From assembly GCF_012911845.1 (NCBI RefSeq), contig NZ_JAAXCU010000016.1:1-44085 (forward strand): a stretch of 44,085 bases of DNA. The letters run 5' to 3'. Positions 15,578 to 26,276 of the stretch are shown here, piece by piece. Under the pieces are notes generated by a model. That model worked only from the letters and a program-made list of their open reading frames with translations. It did no database searches and was not told the DNA's origin. Position 1 is the first letter of the stretch; every line of letters begins with the position of its first letter. Position numbers and translations under genes: made by a program. This DNA is from Bacillus sp. RO2 (GTDB lineage: Bacteria > Bacillota > Bacilli > Bacillales > Bacillaceae_I).

Positions 15578-18500
15578 ATGAGTGTCGTTCATTTACATAT
15601 AAAAAGCAGTTACAGTCTGTTGAACAGTTCTGTCCGATTTTCTAAGCTTGTTGCACGTGCCACTGAACTTGGTTTAAAGACCCTTGCTCTTACAGACGAA
15701 GATGTGATGTATGGGGCTGTAGATTTTTATAAAGCTTGTAAAGCCGCAAACATTAAGCCGATTATCGGTCTGACGCTTTCTGTCTTGTCGGATGAGGGGG
15801 GCGATGATTCTAAGTACCCTGTCATTCTATTGGCGAGAAATAAACTGGGGTTCACAAACCTTATGAAGTTATCAAGCGTAGTTCAGACCAAGTCGCCACA
15901 AGGTGTTCCAAAACGATGGCTGAAGCATTATACAAAGGGGCTGATTGCGATTTTGTCTGGCTCCGAATCCGAGCTTGCACACAAAGAAGCGCAAACAGCG
16001 GATGCCTACATGGAGATGTTCGAGCAAGATTGTGTGTATCTTGGGATTGATCGTAATTCCATATCAGCACATGAACGTTCAGAAGCTACGCGTAAAAGAC
16101 ATAACGAGTTACCAATCGTGGCCTTAAGCAAGGTGCATTATCTTCTTAAAGAGGATGTCTTTGTTTATGAGTGTTTACGCAGCATCAAACAAGGCACTAA
16201 GCTTGAATCCCTGTCTAAAGAGGCTCCAGATTATCTACGGGCAACTGATGAAATGACACAGTTATTTGCAGATATCCCCGATGCATTGGAGAATACTTGG
16301 AAGATTAGTAACCAATGTCATGTGGAACTGGAGTTTGGGCAAGCCGCTCTCCCAAGTTATCCGGTTCCTGAGGGGGAAACTGCAGACCATTATTTAGAGA
16401 AGACCTGCTGGGAAGGACTTCGAAGTAGGATCGGGGAACCGTCTGAAGAGTATAAGAATCGCCTGACCTATGAGCTTCAAGTAATTAAAGGGATGAAGTT
16501 CAGTGACTACTTTTTAATTGTTTGGGACTTTATGTATTTTGCCAGAAATGCAGGGATCTTGACTGGTCCGGGCCGTGGTTCTGCTGCTGGTTCATTGGTC
16601 GCTTATTCTCTTTATATCACTGATGTGGATCCGATCGTGCATGATCTTCTTTTTGAAAGGTTTCTTAACCCTGAGCGTATCACCATGCCAGATATTGATA
16701 TCGACTTTCAAGATAATAAGCGAGATGAGGTTATCCGTTATGTGGCGGAAAAGTACGGAGAGCTCCATGTTGCCCAAATTATCACATTTGGTACCCTGGC
16801 TGCAAAGGCAGCATGGCGTGATGTTGCCAAGGTTTTAAATCTTTCAGGAAAAGAACTTGAGATGATTTCTAAGATGATTCCATCGAGGCCAGGCATTACG
16901 CTTGATGTGGCGCATCAAGAGAACGAAAAATTACAAAGAGCGATAAACGAGACAAAAGAAAGAACGCGTGCCTTTCAAATAGCGCAGAAAATTGAGGGGC
17001 TGCCCCGTCATTCTTCTACACATGCAGCAGGGGTGGTCATTACCCACAAGCCTCTAACGGAATTAATCCCGATACAAGCTGGTCAACAAGACATTTACCT
17101 TACTCAATACACGATGGAAACCCTTGAGGAGCTTGGGTTGCTTAAGATGGACTTTCTTGGACTGAGAAACTTAACAATGATTCAAAGCATCCGCTATCAA
17201 GTAAAAAAAGAAACAAATCACCCTATAAAAGAAATCCCGCTCGATGATGCAGCAACCTTCCGCCTTTTAAGTGAAGGGGATACGTCCGGGATCTTTCAAC
17301 TAGAGTCACCTGGTATGAAAAAAGTTCTTACAAAGCTTAAGCCCTCAAATCTAGAAGATATCGTGGCGGTTAACGCCCTTTACCGGCCGGGTCCAATGGA
17401 ACAGATTCCTTTGTTTATTGAACGCAAGCACGGACTGAAAAAAGTGGAATATCCGCACCCAGATCTAATTCCTATTTTGGAGAAGACGTTTGGGGTAATT
17501 GTGTATCAAGAGCAAATCATGCAAATCGCGGCTGTAATGGCAGGATTCTCTTTAGGCGAAGCAGATTTATTAAGAAGAGCGGTCGGAAAGAAAAAGAAGG
17601 AAGTTCTTGCAAAAGAAAGAGCGCATTTTGTGGAGGGGTGCCTGAAGAAAGGATATGACGAGAAGGTTGCCAACTCTGTTTATGATCTGATTGTCCGATT
17701 TGCTGATTATGGTTTTAACCGAAGCCACGCGGTTGCCTATAGTATGATATCTTATGAGCTTGCCTATCTAAAGGCAAACTATCCAAAAATTTTCATGGCG
17801 ACACTACTTTCCAGTGTGATGGGAAGTGAACAAAAACTCTCCCAATATATCACCGAGACAAAAAGGAAAGGCATACAAGTCCTTGGACCTTCTATCAATA
17901 AAAGCGGCATTGTATTTCAGGTCGAAGAGGCAGGCATCCGCTTCAGTCTGTTAACGATTAAAGGTGTGGGAGTGCAAGCCATCAAAGCTTTAATAGAGGA
18001 GCGGAGAAAAAAGCCTTTTAGTGATTTATTTGACTTTTGCAACAGGGCTTCTTCCAAAATCAATCGGAAGACAATCGAAATGCTCATCTTCGGAGGGAGC
18101 ATGGACGAATTTGGTGAGGACAGGGCTACGCTGCTAGCAACTTTGGATGTAGCCATGCAGCATGCAGAACTTGTCATGCCTTCAGATGACGATCAAATTG
18201 ACTTTTTCTTAGAGGAAGAATTCAACATTAAACCGAAGTATGTAAAGGTGGAACCGTTACAATTGACAGAACAATTGCAATTGGAGAAAGAGGCTTTGGG
18301 ATTTTATCTTTCCAAACATCCCACAGAACCTTTTGCATCTTACTTTCAGCTCGGTGGTGCGTCCCTTGTACTTGACCTTCCTTCCACAACATTGAAAAAA
18401 GTGAGAGTCGGAAGTTTCATATCAAACGAACGGGTAATTCGAACGAAAAAGGGAGATCTCATGGCATTCCTTACTCTCTCTGATCAATCAGGTGACTTAG

Positions 18501-18904
18501 AAGCTGTAGCATTTCCAGAACTTTATAAACGATATTCTCATCTTTTGAAAACTGGGGAAACGTTAATGGTAGAAGGAAATCTGGAAGAACGAGAAGGGAA
18601 AGTACAGCTGATCATAAAAAATATCATCGAAATTGATACACTGATAGAACAATATGCACATCTAATTGGTGATCTTTTTTTACAAATTGACGAAGAAAAA
18701 CATGAGCAAGAAGTGTTTCAACATCTGCAAAACGTGCTAAAAATGTATCATGGCCCATCAACAGTTTATGTCCATTATACGCAAGCGAAAAAGACGATAA
18801 AGCTTCAGCCAGCCTTATATGTAACACCTACCGAAGAATGTTTGCTCAAGCTGAAAACCATCCTTGGGGATGAGAATGTAGTGTTTAAAAAATCTTTACA
18901 ATGA
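15578..18904 (+). CDS. dnaE: DNA polymerase III subunit alpha, DnaE
   Basis: The error-prone C-family replicative polymerase. In Bacillus it extends RNA primers before hand-off to PolC. The 1108 residues match B. subtilis DnaE (about 1115). The N-terminal PHP domain begins VHLHIKSSYSLLNS. The palm carries GPGRGSAAGSLVAY and the catalytic PDIDIDFQD (about residues 370-378). Family-typical blocks LEDIVAVNALYRPGPME and YGFNRSHAVAYSMISYELAY follow. A helix-hairpin-helix region is near 790-850, and an OB-fold near 930-1010 (SNERVIRTKKGDLMAFLTLS). Start ATG 15578 has AAGGTGTGATG-type sequence upstream. No exonuclease domain is fused, unlike PolC. Confidence 0.98.
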   Translation: MSVVHLHIKSSYSLLNSSVRFSKLVARATELGLKTLALTDEDVMYGAVDFYKACKAANIKPIIGLTLSVLSDEGGDDSKYPVILLARNKLGFTNLMKLSSVVQTKSPQGVPKRWLKHYTKGLIAILSGSESELAHKEAQTADAYMEMFEQDCVYLGIDRNSISAHERSEATRKRHNELPIVALSKVHYLLKEDVFVYECLRSIKQGTKLESLSKEAPDYLRATDEMTQLFADIPDALENTWKISNQCHVELEFGQAALPSYPVPEGETADHYLEKTCWEGLRSRIGEPSEEYKNRLTYELQVIKGMKFSDYFLIVWDFMYFARNAGILTGPGRGSAAGSLVAYSLYITDVDPIVHDLLFERFLNPERITMPDIDIDFQDNKRDEVIRYVAEKYGELHVAQIITFGTLAAKAAWRDVAKVLNLSGKELEMISKMIPSRPGITLDVAHQENEKLQRAINETKERTRAFQIAQKIEGLPRHSSTHAAGVVITHKPLTELIPIQAGQQDIYLTQYTMETLEELGLLKMDFLGLRNLTMIQSIRYQVKKETNHPIKEIPLDDAATFRLLSEGDTSGIFQLESPGMKKVLTKLKPSNLEDIVAVNALYRPGPMEQIPLFIERKHGLKKVEYPHPDLIPILEKTFGVIVYQEQIMQIAAVMAGFSLGEADLLRRAVGKKKKEVLAKERAHFVEGCLKKGYDEKVANSVYDLIVRFADYGFNRSHAVAYSMISYELAYLKANYPKIFMATLLSSVMGSEQKLSQYITETKRKGIQVLGPSINKSGIVFQVEEAGIRFSLLTIKGVGVQAIKALIEERRKKPFSDLFDFCNRASSKINRKTIEMLIFGGSMDEFGEDRATLLATLDVAMQHAELVMPSDDDQIDFFLEEEFNIKPKYVKVEPLQLTEQLQLEKEALGFYLSKHPTEPFASYFQLGGASLVLDLPSTTLKKVRVGSFISNERVIRTKKGDLMAFLTLSDQSGDLEAVAFPELYKRYSHLLKTGETLMVEGNLEEREGKVQLIIKNIIEIDTLIEQYAHLIGDLFLQIDEEKHEQEVFQHLQNVLKMYHGPSTVYVHYTQAKKTIKLQPALYVTPTEECLLKLKTILGDENVVFKKSLQ

Positions 18905-18923
18905 TTAATATTATGATATAGTT

Positions 18924-18963
18924 AACAAGGAGGTGGTCAGACCACCTTTTCCTTGTTTTTTTT
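18924..18963 (+). terminator. Terminator of dnaE
   Basis: An inner stem AGGTGGT-CAG-ACCACCT is nested in an outer stem AACAAGG with CCTTGTT, with a three-base bulge, followed by T8. A TATAAT at 18966-18971 directly after it may be the -10 of the malic enzyme gene; no convincing -35 is seen. Confidence 0.85.
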
Positions 18964-19064
18964 AGTATAATGAAATGGAAAATATATTAAATGGAAGTCA
19001 TCACAAGAACCTAATGTAATAAAGGCAAAGAGGATGACAAAAATAGCAGGGGGGGACATGTATC

Positions 19065-20303
19065 ATGTCTTTAAAAGAAGAAGCATTACATATGCACAAG
19101 ATTCACCAGGGGAAATTGGAGTCGAAATCAAAAGTTCCCGTAAGAAATGCTAAGGATTTAAGTCTGGCATATTCTCCTGGAGTGGCTGAGCCGTGTAAAG
19201 CGATTTATGATGATAAAAACAAAGTCTATGATTATACGATGAAGGGCAATATGGTAGCTGTCGTTTCAGATGGGACAGCAGTATTGGGACTTGGCAACAT
19301 CGGACCTGAAGCAGCTTTACCGGTTATGGAAGGAAAAGCGGTATTGTTCAAAAGTTTTGCTGGAGTGGATGCATTCCCAATTTGCTTGAACACGACGGAT
19401 GTAGATAAAATTGTGGAAACTGTGAAGCTTCTTGAGCCTACTTTTGGAGGAGTCAATCTTGAGGATATCGCTGCTCCAAACTGTTTTGTCGTGGAAGAGC
19501 GCCTGAAGAAAGAAACGAATATCCCTATTTTCCATGACGATCAACACGGAACAGCAATTGTTACGGTTGCGGGCCTTGTTAATGCCCTCAAGCTAGTGAA
19601 AAAGAATATCGGAGAAATAAAAGTAGTGGCCAATGGTGCAGGTGCTGCGGGAATTGCCATCATCAAATTATTATATCGATATGGTGTAAGGGATATTACG
19701 ATGTGTGATTCAAAAGGTGCCATCTATGAAGGGCGTCCTTATGGAATGAATAGTGTAAAAGCGGAAGTAGCTACCTATACTAACCGAAACAGAGTGGAAG
19801 GGACATTAGCTGATGTGATGAAAAACGCTGATGTGTTCATCGGGGTGTCTGTTGAAGGCGCTTTGACACAAGCGATGATTGAAAGTATGAACAAGGATGC
19901 CATCATCTTTGCTATGGCCAATCCTAATCCGGAAATCATGCCGGCAGAAGCAAAGCTTGCAGGTGCTAGTGTGGTAGGGACTGGACGTTCTGATTTCCCT
20001 AACCAAGTAAATAATGTCTTGGCTTTTCCGGGAATATTCCGCGGTGCGCTTGATGTAAGGGCGACTCATATTAACGAACAAATGAAAATAGCTGCAGTTG
20101 AAGCAATTGCAAGTTTGGTTTCTGATGATGAGCTAAGTGATGATTATGTTATTCCAGCTCCTTTTGATCCACGCGTAGCTCCTGCTGTGGCAGCAGCTGT
20201 CGCAAAAGCTGCAATGGAAACAGGAGTTGCTCGTATTAAGGTGGATCCAGAAGAGGTAGCAGAAAAAACCAGACGGACCGCCATTATTGGAAAAAGTGAA
20301 TAG
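19065..20303 (+). CDS. ytsJ: NADP-dependent malic enzyme YtsJ
   Basis: Decarboxylates malate to pyruvate with NAD(P)H production. In B. subtilis YtsJ is the major, NADP-preferring isoform. The 412 residues match the short bacterial type without a phosphotransacetylase extension. Visible signatures are LSLAYSPGVAEPCKAI with the catalytic Tyr, TAVLGLGNIGPEAALPVMEG, the metal-binding FHDDQHGTAI (about residues 160-169), and the cofactor motif VANGAGAAGIAI (about 187-198). Start ATG 19065 follows a GGGGGG-type site. It is the first gene of a likely operon with the FadR-like regulator, whose ATG is 3 bases after its stop. Adjacency to accDA suggests NADPH supply for fatty-acid synthesis (inference). 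Confidence 0.96.
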   Translation: MSLKEEALHMHKIHQGKLESKSKVPVRNAKDLSLAYSPGVAEPCKAIYDDKNKVYDYTMKGNMVAVVSDGTAVLGLGNIGPEAALPVMEGKAVLFKSFAGVDAFPICLNTTDVDKIVETVKLLEPTFGGVNLEDIAAPNCFVVEERLKKETNIPIFHDDQHGTAIVTVAGLVNALKLVKKNIGEIKVVANGAGAAGIAIIKLLYRYGVRDITMCDSKGAIYEGRPYGMNSVKAEVATYTNRNRVEGTLADVMKNADVFIGVSVEGALTQAMIESMNKDAIIFAMANPNPEIMPAEAKLAGASVVGTGRSDFPNQVNNVLAFPGIFRGALDVRATHINEQMKIAAVEAIASLVSDDELSDDYVIPAPFDPRVAPAVAAAVAKAAMETGVARIKVDPEEVAEKTRRTAIIGKSE

Positions 20304-20306
20304 TCT

Positions 20307-20921
20307 ATGACTACACCTACGAAAATGTATCTAGAAATCGTCAAAAAAATTCGGGCCATTATTGTAGCAGACGGCTTGAAAGCAGGCGACAAGATTCCTT
20401 CCGAGCGTGAACTGTCCGACAGATTAAATGTCGGACGGTCCTCTGTTCGAGAAGCACTTCGTGCATTGGAGCTTTTAGGGCTTATTGAAACAAGACGTGG
20501 TGAAGGAACATTCATCAAAGATTTTAAAGAGCACCACCTAGTGGAACTATTGGGAACGTTTATTTTGGAGCAGGACAAGACCAAAAATGATTTGTTAGAA
20601 ACCAAACTGGAGATAGAAAAATCATGCATCCAGCTATTAATGCAAAAAGCTTCTGTAAAAGATTATGAGAAACTGAGAGAAATGCTTTCAGCTCCCATAT
20701 CTAGAACAGAGTTTTTCAAAGGGATTGTGACGATAGTAGACAACAGTTTGATGCTAAGAATTTGGACGCTTGTCAATAGTTATGCACAGATTATCTCTAA
20801 GGATAATATGATAGAAAGTGGTGTTTTAGAAGAGTTACTAGAGGCGATGAGAGAAAAGCAGGCGGAACAAGTAATAAAACTATATGAAAAACATTTTACG
20901 GAAATTGTCGATAAAAAGTAG
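20307..20921 (+). CDS. GntR-family (FadR subfamily) transcriptional regulator
   Basis: The 204-residue protein has a strong N-terminal winged helix-turn-helix (about residues 5-70) with IPSERELSDRLNVGRSSVRE and LIETRRGEGTFI. The C-terminal FCD-type effector domain (about 90-200) is short. The usual metal-binding [FD]H pair is not evident: the expected position reads TEFFKGIVTIVDNSLM, keeping the Asn but with no His. It may bind an acyl or acid ligand without metal. The gene starts 3 bases after ytsJ and lies 186 bases before accD, so it could regulate malic enzyme, accDA or both. The gap to accD contains dyads that could be its operator. B. subtilis lacks a gene at this position as far as I recall. 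Confidence 0.85.
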   Translation: MTTPTKMYLEIVKKIRAIIVADGLKAGDKIPSERELSDRLNVGRSSVREALRALELLGLIETRRGEGTFIKDFKEHHLVELLGTFILEQDKTKNDLLETKLEIEKSCIQLLMQKASVKDYEKLREMLSAPISRTEFFKGIVTIVDNSLMLRIWTLVNSYAQIISKDNMIESGVLEELLEAMREKQAEQVIKLYEKHFTEIVDKK

Positions 20922-20979
20922 ACAAGAATCTACAACATCCTTCGTGGAGTTTCCGTTACATTAACAGTATGAGTATAAA

Positions 20980-21030
20980 GGTAAGTAAAGGAATTTGTTT
21001 ATTGAAATAATGTTAACAGCCTTACTTACC
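20980..21030. promoter_or_regulatory. Long-spaced dyad between the FadR-like gene and accD
   Basis: GGTAAGTAA (20980-20988) has its exact complement TTACTTACC at 21022-21030, and flanking GG/CC could extend the pairing with one bulge. There is no T run after it, so it is not a classic terminator. It could be an operator for the neighbouring regulator or an mRNA stem. Confidence 0.4.
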
Positions 21031-21047
21031 TATATTTTGACCTGTTA

Positions 21048-21064
21048 TTAGTACCAAATACCAA
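21048..21064 (+). promoter_or_regulatory. Candidate FapR operator upstream of accDA
   Basis: TTAGTACCAAATACCAA resembles the 17-bp FapR palindrome (TTAGTA, five bases, TACTAA), with a single mismatch to perfect symmetry. It is 43 bases before the accD start. FapR represses lipid synthesis genes until malonyl-CoA binds it, and malonyl-CoA is the product of accDA. The fit is logical but unproven here. Confidence 0.5.
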
Positions 21065-21107
21065 AACTAAGTAACAAGTTTCTGTAATTAAGGGAGGTTC
21101 TGTTGTT

Positions 21108-21971
21108 TTGTTGAAGGATTTGTTCACAAAGAAGAAAAAATACGCATCCATTCCATCGGAACAAGCAAATCAAGATGTACCAGAAGGAATTATGACCAAA
21201 TGTCCAAGCTGTAAAAAAATAATGTATACAAAAGAGTTAATGAAAAATCTGAAGGTCTGTCTACACTGTGGCCATCACCATCCTATGAATGCAAAAGAAA
21301 GAATTCAAAGCATATTGGATAAAGGCAGCTTTACCGCATATGATGTGGATATGGTTTCTGAAAATCCTCTAAATTTCCCAAACTATTTGGAGAAACTAGA
21401 AGGAGACAGGAAGAAAACCGGAATCAATGAGGCGGTTGTAACTGGTGAGGGAACGATTAATAGTTTCCCGCTTGTTGTTGCTGTAATGGATTCTACTTTC
21501 CGTATGGGAAGCATGGGATCGGTAGTGGGTGAAAAAATCACCCGTGCCATCGAAAAGGCAAAAGAGAAGAGAGTGCCTTTCCTTATTTTCACTGCTTCTG
21601 GTGGTGCAAGAATGCAGGAAGGTGTTTTAAGTCTGATGCAAATGGCGAAAACTAGTAGTGCCTTAAAACTTCATAGTGAAAGTGGCGGGTTGATCATTTC
21701 GGTGATGACTCATCCAACTACTGGTGGTGTATCTGCAAGTTTTGCATCATTAGGAGATTATAATTTTGCAGAACCGAAAGCTTTAATAGGGTTTGCCGGT
21801 AGACGTATCATTGAGCAAACCATTCGGGAGGATCTTCCGGAAGACTTTCAAACGGCGGAATTTTTATTGAAATGTGGTCAACTCGATGCTGTTATTCCTC
21901 GTCTTGAATTAAAAGAAACCTTAACAAATGTATTAGATATTCACCAGGGAGGAGGGGAGACGAGATGGTAG
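21108..21971 (+). CDS. accD: Acetyl-CoA carboxylase, carboxyltransferase subunit beta
   Basis: Together with AccA it transfers the carboxyl group from carboxybiotin to acetyl-CoA, forming malonyl-CoA, the first step of fatty-acid synthesis. The 287 residues match the family. The N-terminal four-Cys zinc finger is CPSC and CLHCG (about residues 35-58). The crotonase-fold carboxyltransferase core has [20 protein letters not shown] and [20 protein letters not shown] 21108 is preferred over TTG 21111 because AGGGAGG ends 10 bases upstream. Its last 7 bases overlap accA, so the two subunits are probably translated in a coupled way. Confidence 0.97.
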   Translation: MLKDLFTKKKKYASIPSEQANQDVPEGIMTKCPSCKKIMYTKELMKNLKVCLHCGHHHPMNAKERIQSILDKGSFTAYDVDMVSENPLNFPNYLEKLEGDRKKTGINEAVVTGEGTINSFPLVVAVMDSTFRMGSMGSVVGEKITRAIEKAKEKRVPFLIFTASGGARMQEGVLSLMQMAKTSSALKLHSESGGLIISVMTHPTTGGVSASFASLGDYNFAEPKALIGFAGRRIIEQTIREDLPEDFQTAEFLLKCGQLDAVIPRLELKETLTNVLDIHQGGGETRW

Positions 21972-22951
21972 GAGAAATGGAATTCGAAAAACCGGTTGTA
22001 GAACTTCGCAAGAAAATAGGTGAATTAAAAGAGTTCACGAAAAATAGCGATATGGATCTTACTAGTGAAATTGAGAAACTTGAAGTAAGACTAGAAAAAC
22101 TAGAATCAGATATCTATGGAAATTTAAGTCCGTGGGATCGCGTCCAAATAGCCAGACATCCCGAACGCCCCACCACATTGGATTATATTGAACGTGTTTT
22201 CACGAACTTTTTAGAATTACATGGAGACCGATACTATGGCGATGATGAAGCAATCGTAGGTGGGATTGGAAAATTTGAAGGCGTACCTATCACCATTATC
22301 GGGCATCAGCGTGGGAAGGATACGAAAGAAAATATTCGCAGGAATTTCGGCATGCCGCACCCGGAAGGCTATCGCAAAGCATTAAGATTGATGTATCAGG
22401 CAGAGAAATTCAACCGTCCTATCGTGTGCTTCATTGATACGAAGGGTGCTTACCCTGGGAAAGCTGCGGAAGAGCGTGGACAAAGTGAAGCCATCGCCAA
22501 GAACCTGTTTGAAATGGCAGGTTTGAAAGTGCCGGTAATTTGTATTGTCATTGGTGAAGGCGGAAGCGGCGGAGCCCTTGCACTTGGTGTCGGCAATCAT
22601 GTACACATGCTTGAGAACTCTACTTATTCTGTTATTTCGCCAGAAGGAGCGGCGGCTATTCTTTGGAAAGATGCCAGTCTCGCCAAGAAAGCAGCAGAAT
22701 CTATGAGGATTACTGCACCTGATCTGCATGATTTAGGAATCATTGATAAAATTGTTCCAGAAGCTAAGGGCGGTGCCCACAAAAATGTAGATGTACAAGC
22801 AAAAGGAATTAAAGAGATATTGAAAGAGTCCCTTCAAGATCTCATGCCATTGACTGCAGAAGAATTAATCGAACACCGCTATGCAAAATATAAACGAATT
22901 GGTGCATTCTCGTTTAAAGAGCAGCTTAAGCCCGAAAAAATCAACCAGTAG
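21965..22951 (+). CDS. accA: Acetyl-CoA carboxylase, carboxyltransferase subunit alpha
   Basis: Partner of AccD in the carboxyltransferase heterotetramer. The 328 residues match the family. An N-terminal helical region ([12 protein letters not shown]) is followed by the crotonase-like core with [48 protein letters not shown] and the oxyanion-hole glycines in [14 protein letters not shown] (about residues 196-209). Start ATG 21965 lies inside the end of accD with GGAGGAGGGGAG just upstream. It ends before a terminator at 22994-23030, so accDA is its own unit rather than part of pfkA-pyk. Confidence 0.97.
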   Translation: MVGEMEFEKPVVELRKKIGELKEFTKNSDMDLTSEIEKLEVRLEKLESDIYGNLSPWDRVQIARHPERPTTLDYIERVFTNFLELHGDRYYGDDEAIVGGIGKFEGVPITIIGHQRGKDTKENIRRNFGMPHPEGYRKALRLMYQAEKFNRPIVCFIDTKGAYPGKAAEERGQSEAIAKNLFEMAGLKVPVICIVIGEGGSGGALALGVGNHVHMLENSTYSVISPEGAAAILWKDASLAKKAAESMRITAPDLHDLGIIDKIVPEAKGGAHKNVDVQAKGIKEILKESLQDLMPLTAEELIEHRYAKYKRIGAFSFKEQLKPEKINQ

Positions 22952-22993
22952 ATGATCGTAGTTATTCCATATACAACACAAAAGGCTTTTCAG

Positions 22994-23030
22994 CAGGAGG
23001 GAATAGGTTATTTTCCTCCTGTTTTCTTTT
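22994..23030 (+). terminator. Terminator of accDA
   Basis: CAGGAGGGAA (22994-23003) pairs with TTTCCTCCTG (one G-T pair, loop of 8), followed by TTTTCTTTT. The rest of the 350-base gap to pfkA holds an imperfect dyad at 23081-23103 and the pfkA promoter, with no gene seen. Confidence 0.8.
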
Positions 23031-23080
23031 GGATAGGAAGGAATAAGCTGGGTATCTTAATGGAAGAGCTAAAAGTTTGA

Positions 23081-23103
23081 ATACCTATAAAATATACAGG
23101 TAT
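23081..23103. promoter_or_regulatory. Imperfect palindrome upstream of pfkA
   Basis: ATACCT (23081-23086) and AGGTAT (23098-23103) form a dyad with 11 bases between, extended by matching TA pairs. It is about 120 bases before the predicted pfkA promoter. The regulator is unknown. Confidence 0.3.
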
Positions 23104-23220
23104 ACATAATAAAATTGACCAAAATGTCAACAATGGAAAATGACAGCGCATCCAAAACTTTTCATCGACAATTTTCAGTTGTTTTCGACATACCTTCATG
23201 TTAATTTTGAATAAAGAGGC

Positions 23221-23250
23221 TTTACATGGTACTCATTCTTCTAATAAAAT
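23221..23250 (+). promoter_or_regulatory. Predicted SigA promoter of pfkA
   Basis: TTTACA (23221-23226) and TAAAAT (23245-23250) are separated by 18 bases, with the start codon about 50 bases downstream. Confidence 0.5.
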
Positions 23251-23278
23251 ATATGTTTGGGTATACGTTTATAGGTAA

Positions 23279-24262
<984 letters not shown>

Positions 24263-24276
24263 TATGATAAGCGCAT

Positions 24277-24290
24277 TGGAATCGTTTTCA
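24277..24290 (+). promoter_or_regulatory. Candidate cre site between pfkA and pyk
   Basis: TGGAATCGTTTTCA matches 13 of 14 cre consensus positions (only the third base differs). It is centred about 68 bases before the start point of the possible pyk promoter, an activating-type distance. Confidence 0.5.
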
Positions 24291-24314
24291 TTACCAGGTT
24301 ATCTGAGGCTATCG

Positions 24315-24345
24315 TTGGTGTAATGCCACTCTATTGCTTTATAAT
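24315..24345 (+). promoter_or_regulatory. Possible internal promoter of pyk
   Basis: A consensus TATAAT (24340-24345) has TTGGTG 19 bases upstream (24315-24320); the spacing is long, so the promoter may be weak or activator-dependent. No terminator is seen between pfkA and pyk, so read-through also remains possible. Confidence 0.4.
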
Positions 24346-24395
24346 ATAAGAGGACGAAATGAAAAGTACGGTATATAACTAGGAGGAAATTTTAC

Positions 24396-26150
24396 ATGAA
24401 AAAAACCAAGATTGTTTGTACGATTGGACCAGCTAGTGAAAGCGTGGAAACGTTAATCCAGCTGATGGAAGCAGGAATGAACGTTACCCGTCTGAACTTT
24501 TCACACGGTGACTATGAAGAGCATGGAGCTCGTATCCGCAATATTCGAGAAGCGGTGGAGCGCACAGGGAAAAATGTTGCAATTCTTTTAGATACAAAAG
24601 GTCCGGAAATCAGAACGCACACTATGCAGGATGGTGCGATTGAATTAGTACAAGGAAATGAAATTATTATCTCTATGGAAGAAGTAATTGGTACTACTGA
24701 AAAGTTCTCCATTACTTACCCTGGACTTATGGAAGACGTACATCCAGGTTCCCGTATACTTTTGGATGATGGTCTAATCGGATTGGAAGTACTTGAAGTA
24801 GGAAACAACGAAATCAGAACGAAAATCCTAAATTCTGGTACATTGAAAAATAAAAAAGGTGTAAACGTTCCTGGTGTAAAAGTAAACCTTCCTGGTATTA
24901 CTGAAAAAGATGCGAACGACATTCGTTTTGGTATTGAACAAGGAGTAGATTTCATTGCGGCATCTTTCGTTCGCCGTGCATCTGACGTCCTTGAAATCCG
25001 TGAATTATTGGAAGCACATGACGCTACTGATATTCAAATTATCCCTAAAATTGAAAACCAAGAGGGTGTTGATAACATCAACGAAATCTTGGAAGTATCT
25101 GACGGGTTGATGGTGGCTCGTGGAGACCTTGGTGTAGAGATCCCTGCAGAAGAAGTACCTCTTGTACAGAAGGATCTTATCAAAAAATGTAACCTTGCTG
25201 GAAAGCCTGTCATCACAGCAACTCAAATGCTTGATTCGATGCAACGCAACCCACGTCCAACTCGCGCAGAAGCAAGTGACGTAGCAAACGCAATTTTTGA
25301 TGGAACAGACGCTATCATGCTTTCTGGTGAAACAGCAGCTGGTTCATACCCAATTGAAGCTGTTCAAACAATGCACAACATTGCTTCCCGTGCAGAACAG
25401 GCGTTAGCATACGGAGAAATCCTTACAAAGCACAGCAAACAAGCTGCTCTGACTGTTACGGATTCCATTGGTCAATCTGTTGCTTACACGGCAATCAGCT
25501 TGGATGTTTCAGCAATCGTAACACCAACAGAAAGCGGACATACTGCACGCATGATTTCCAAGTATCGTCCAAAAGCACCGATTGTTGCTGTTACTTCTTG
25601 TGAAGCGGTATCCCGTAAACTTGCTCTAGTATGGGGTGTTTACCCACGCATCGGTCGTCAAGCAACTTCAACAGATGAAATGTTAGAAGTAGCAGTAGAA
25701 GAATCATTGAACACAGGAATCGTTTCTCACGGAGACCTAATTGTTATTACAGCAGGTGTTCCGGTTGGCGAAAAAGGTACAACAAACTTGATGAAGATTC
25801 ATGTTGTTGGTGACGTTCTTGCAAGCGGACAAGGCATCGGTAGAAAATCTGCGTACGGAAAAGTAGTTGTTGCAAAGACTGCAGAAGAAGCTGCTGAAAA
25901 AATGACACACGGAGCTATCTTCGTAACAACAGGCACTGATAAAGACATGATGCCTTCATTAGAAAAAGCATCTGCTCTTATCACAGAAGAAGGTGGTCTA
26001 ACAAGTCACGCTGCTGTTGTTGGATTAAGCCTTGGAATCCCTGTCATTGTTGGAGTAGAAGAAGCTACTTCTATTCTACAAGACGGTCAAGAAATCACGG
26101 TTGATTCTTCCCGCGGTACCATTTATACAGGTCACGCAAACGTATTATAA
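24396..26150 (+). CDS. pyk: Pyruvate kinase with C-terminal PEP-utiliser domain
   Basis: Converts phosphoenolpyruvate and ADP to pyruvate and ATP. The 584 residues are the Bacillus long form: a standard kinase of about 475 residues plus an extra C-terminal domain of about 110. Visible signatures are [12 protein letters not shown] at the N-terminus, NFSHG (about 34), the catalytic Lys in [10 protein letters not shown] (about 218-227), ARGDLGVEI (about 243) and TATQMLDSM (about 277). The extra domain has [20 protein letters not shown], the His-containing motif of PEP-utilising enzymes, though here it is thought not to be catalytic. Start ATG 24396 follows AGGAGG. It ends in a strong terminator. 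Confidence 0.98.
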   Translation: MKKTKIVCTIGPASESVETLIQLMEAGMNVTRLNFSHGDYEEHGARIRNIREAVERTGKNVAILLDTKGPEIRTHTMQDGAIELVQGNEIIISMEEVIGTTEKFSITYPGLMEDVHPGSRILLDDGLIGLEVLEVGNNEIRTKILNSGTLKNKKGVNVPGVKVNLPGITEKDANDIRFGIEQGVDFIAASFVRRASDVLEIRELLEAHDATDIQIIPKIENQEGVDNINEILEVSDGLMVARGDLGVEIPAEEVPLVQKDLIKKCNLAGKPVITATQMLDSMQRNPRPTRAEASDVANAIFDGTDAIMLSGETAAGSYPIEAVQTMHNIASRAEQALAYGEILTKHSKQAALTVTDSIGQSVAYTAISLDVSAIVTPTESGHTARMISKYRPKAPIVAVTSCEAVSRKLALVWGVYPRIGRQATSTDEMLEVAVEESLNTGIVSHGDLIVITAGVPVGEKGTTNLMKIHVVGDVLASGQGIGRKSAYGKVVVAKTAEEAAEKMTHGAIFVTTGTDKDMMPSLEKASALITEEGGLTSHAAVVGLSLGIPVIVGVEEATSILQDGQEITVDSSRGTIYTGHANVL

Positions 26151-26160
26151 TATAGGACAT

Positions 26161-26200
26161 AACCCCCTCTTTCTGGCATATGCTGGGAGAGGGGTTTGTT
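26161..26200 (+). terminator. Terminator of pyk
   Basis: AACCCCCTCT (26161-26170) pairs with AGAGGGGTT (26188-26196) with one bulged C, followed by a T-rich stretch. Confidence 0.85.
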
Positions 26201-26225
26201 TATATTAGAGTAATTCTTTCACATT

Positions 26226-26234
26226 TGCTATAAT
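26226..26234 (+). promoter_or_regulatory. Extended -10 promoter of fxsA
   Basis: TGCTATAAT is a perfect TGnTATAAT extended -10 element, 43 bases before the fxsA start codon. No clear -35 box is seen. Confidence 0.55.
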
Positions 26235-26276
26235 TAATTGGTAGCTTGTTTTTAATAGAAATGGGGTTGTCCTATT

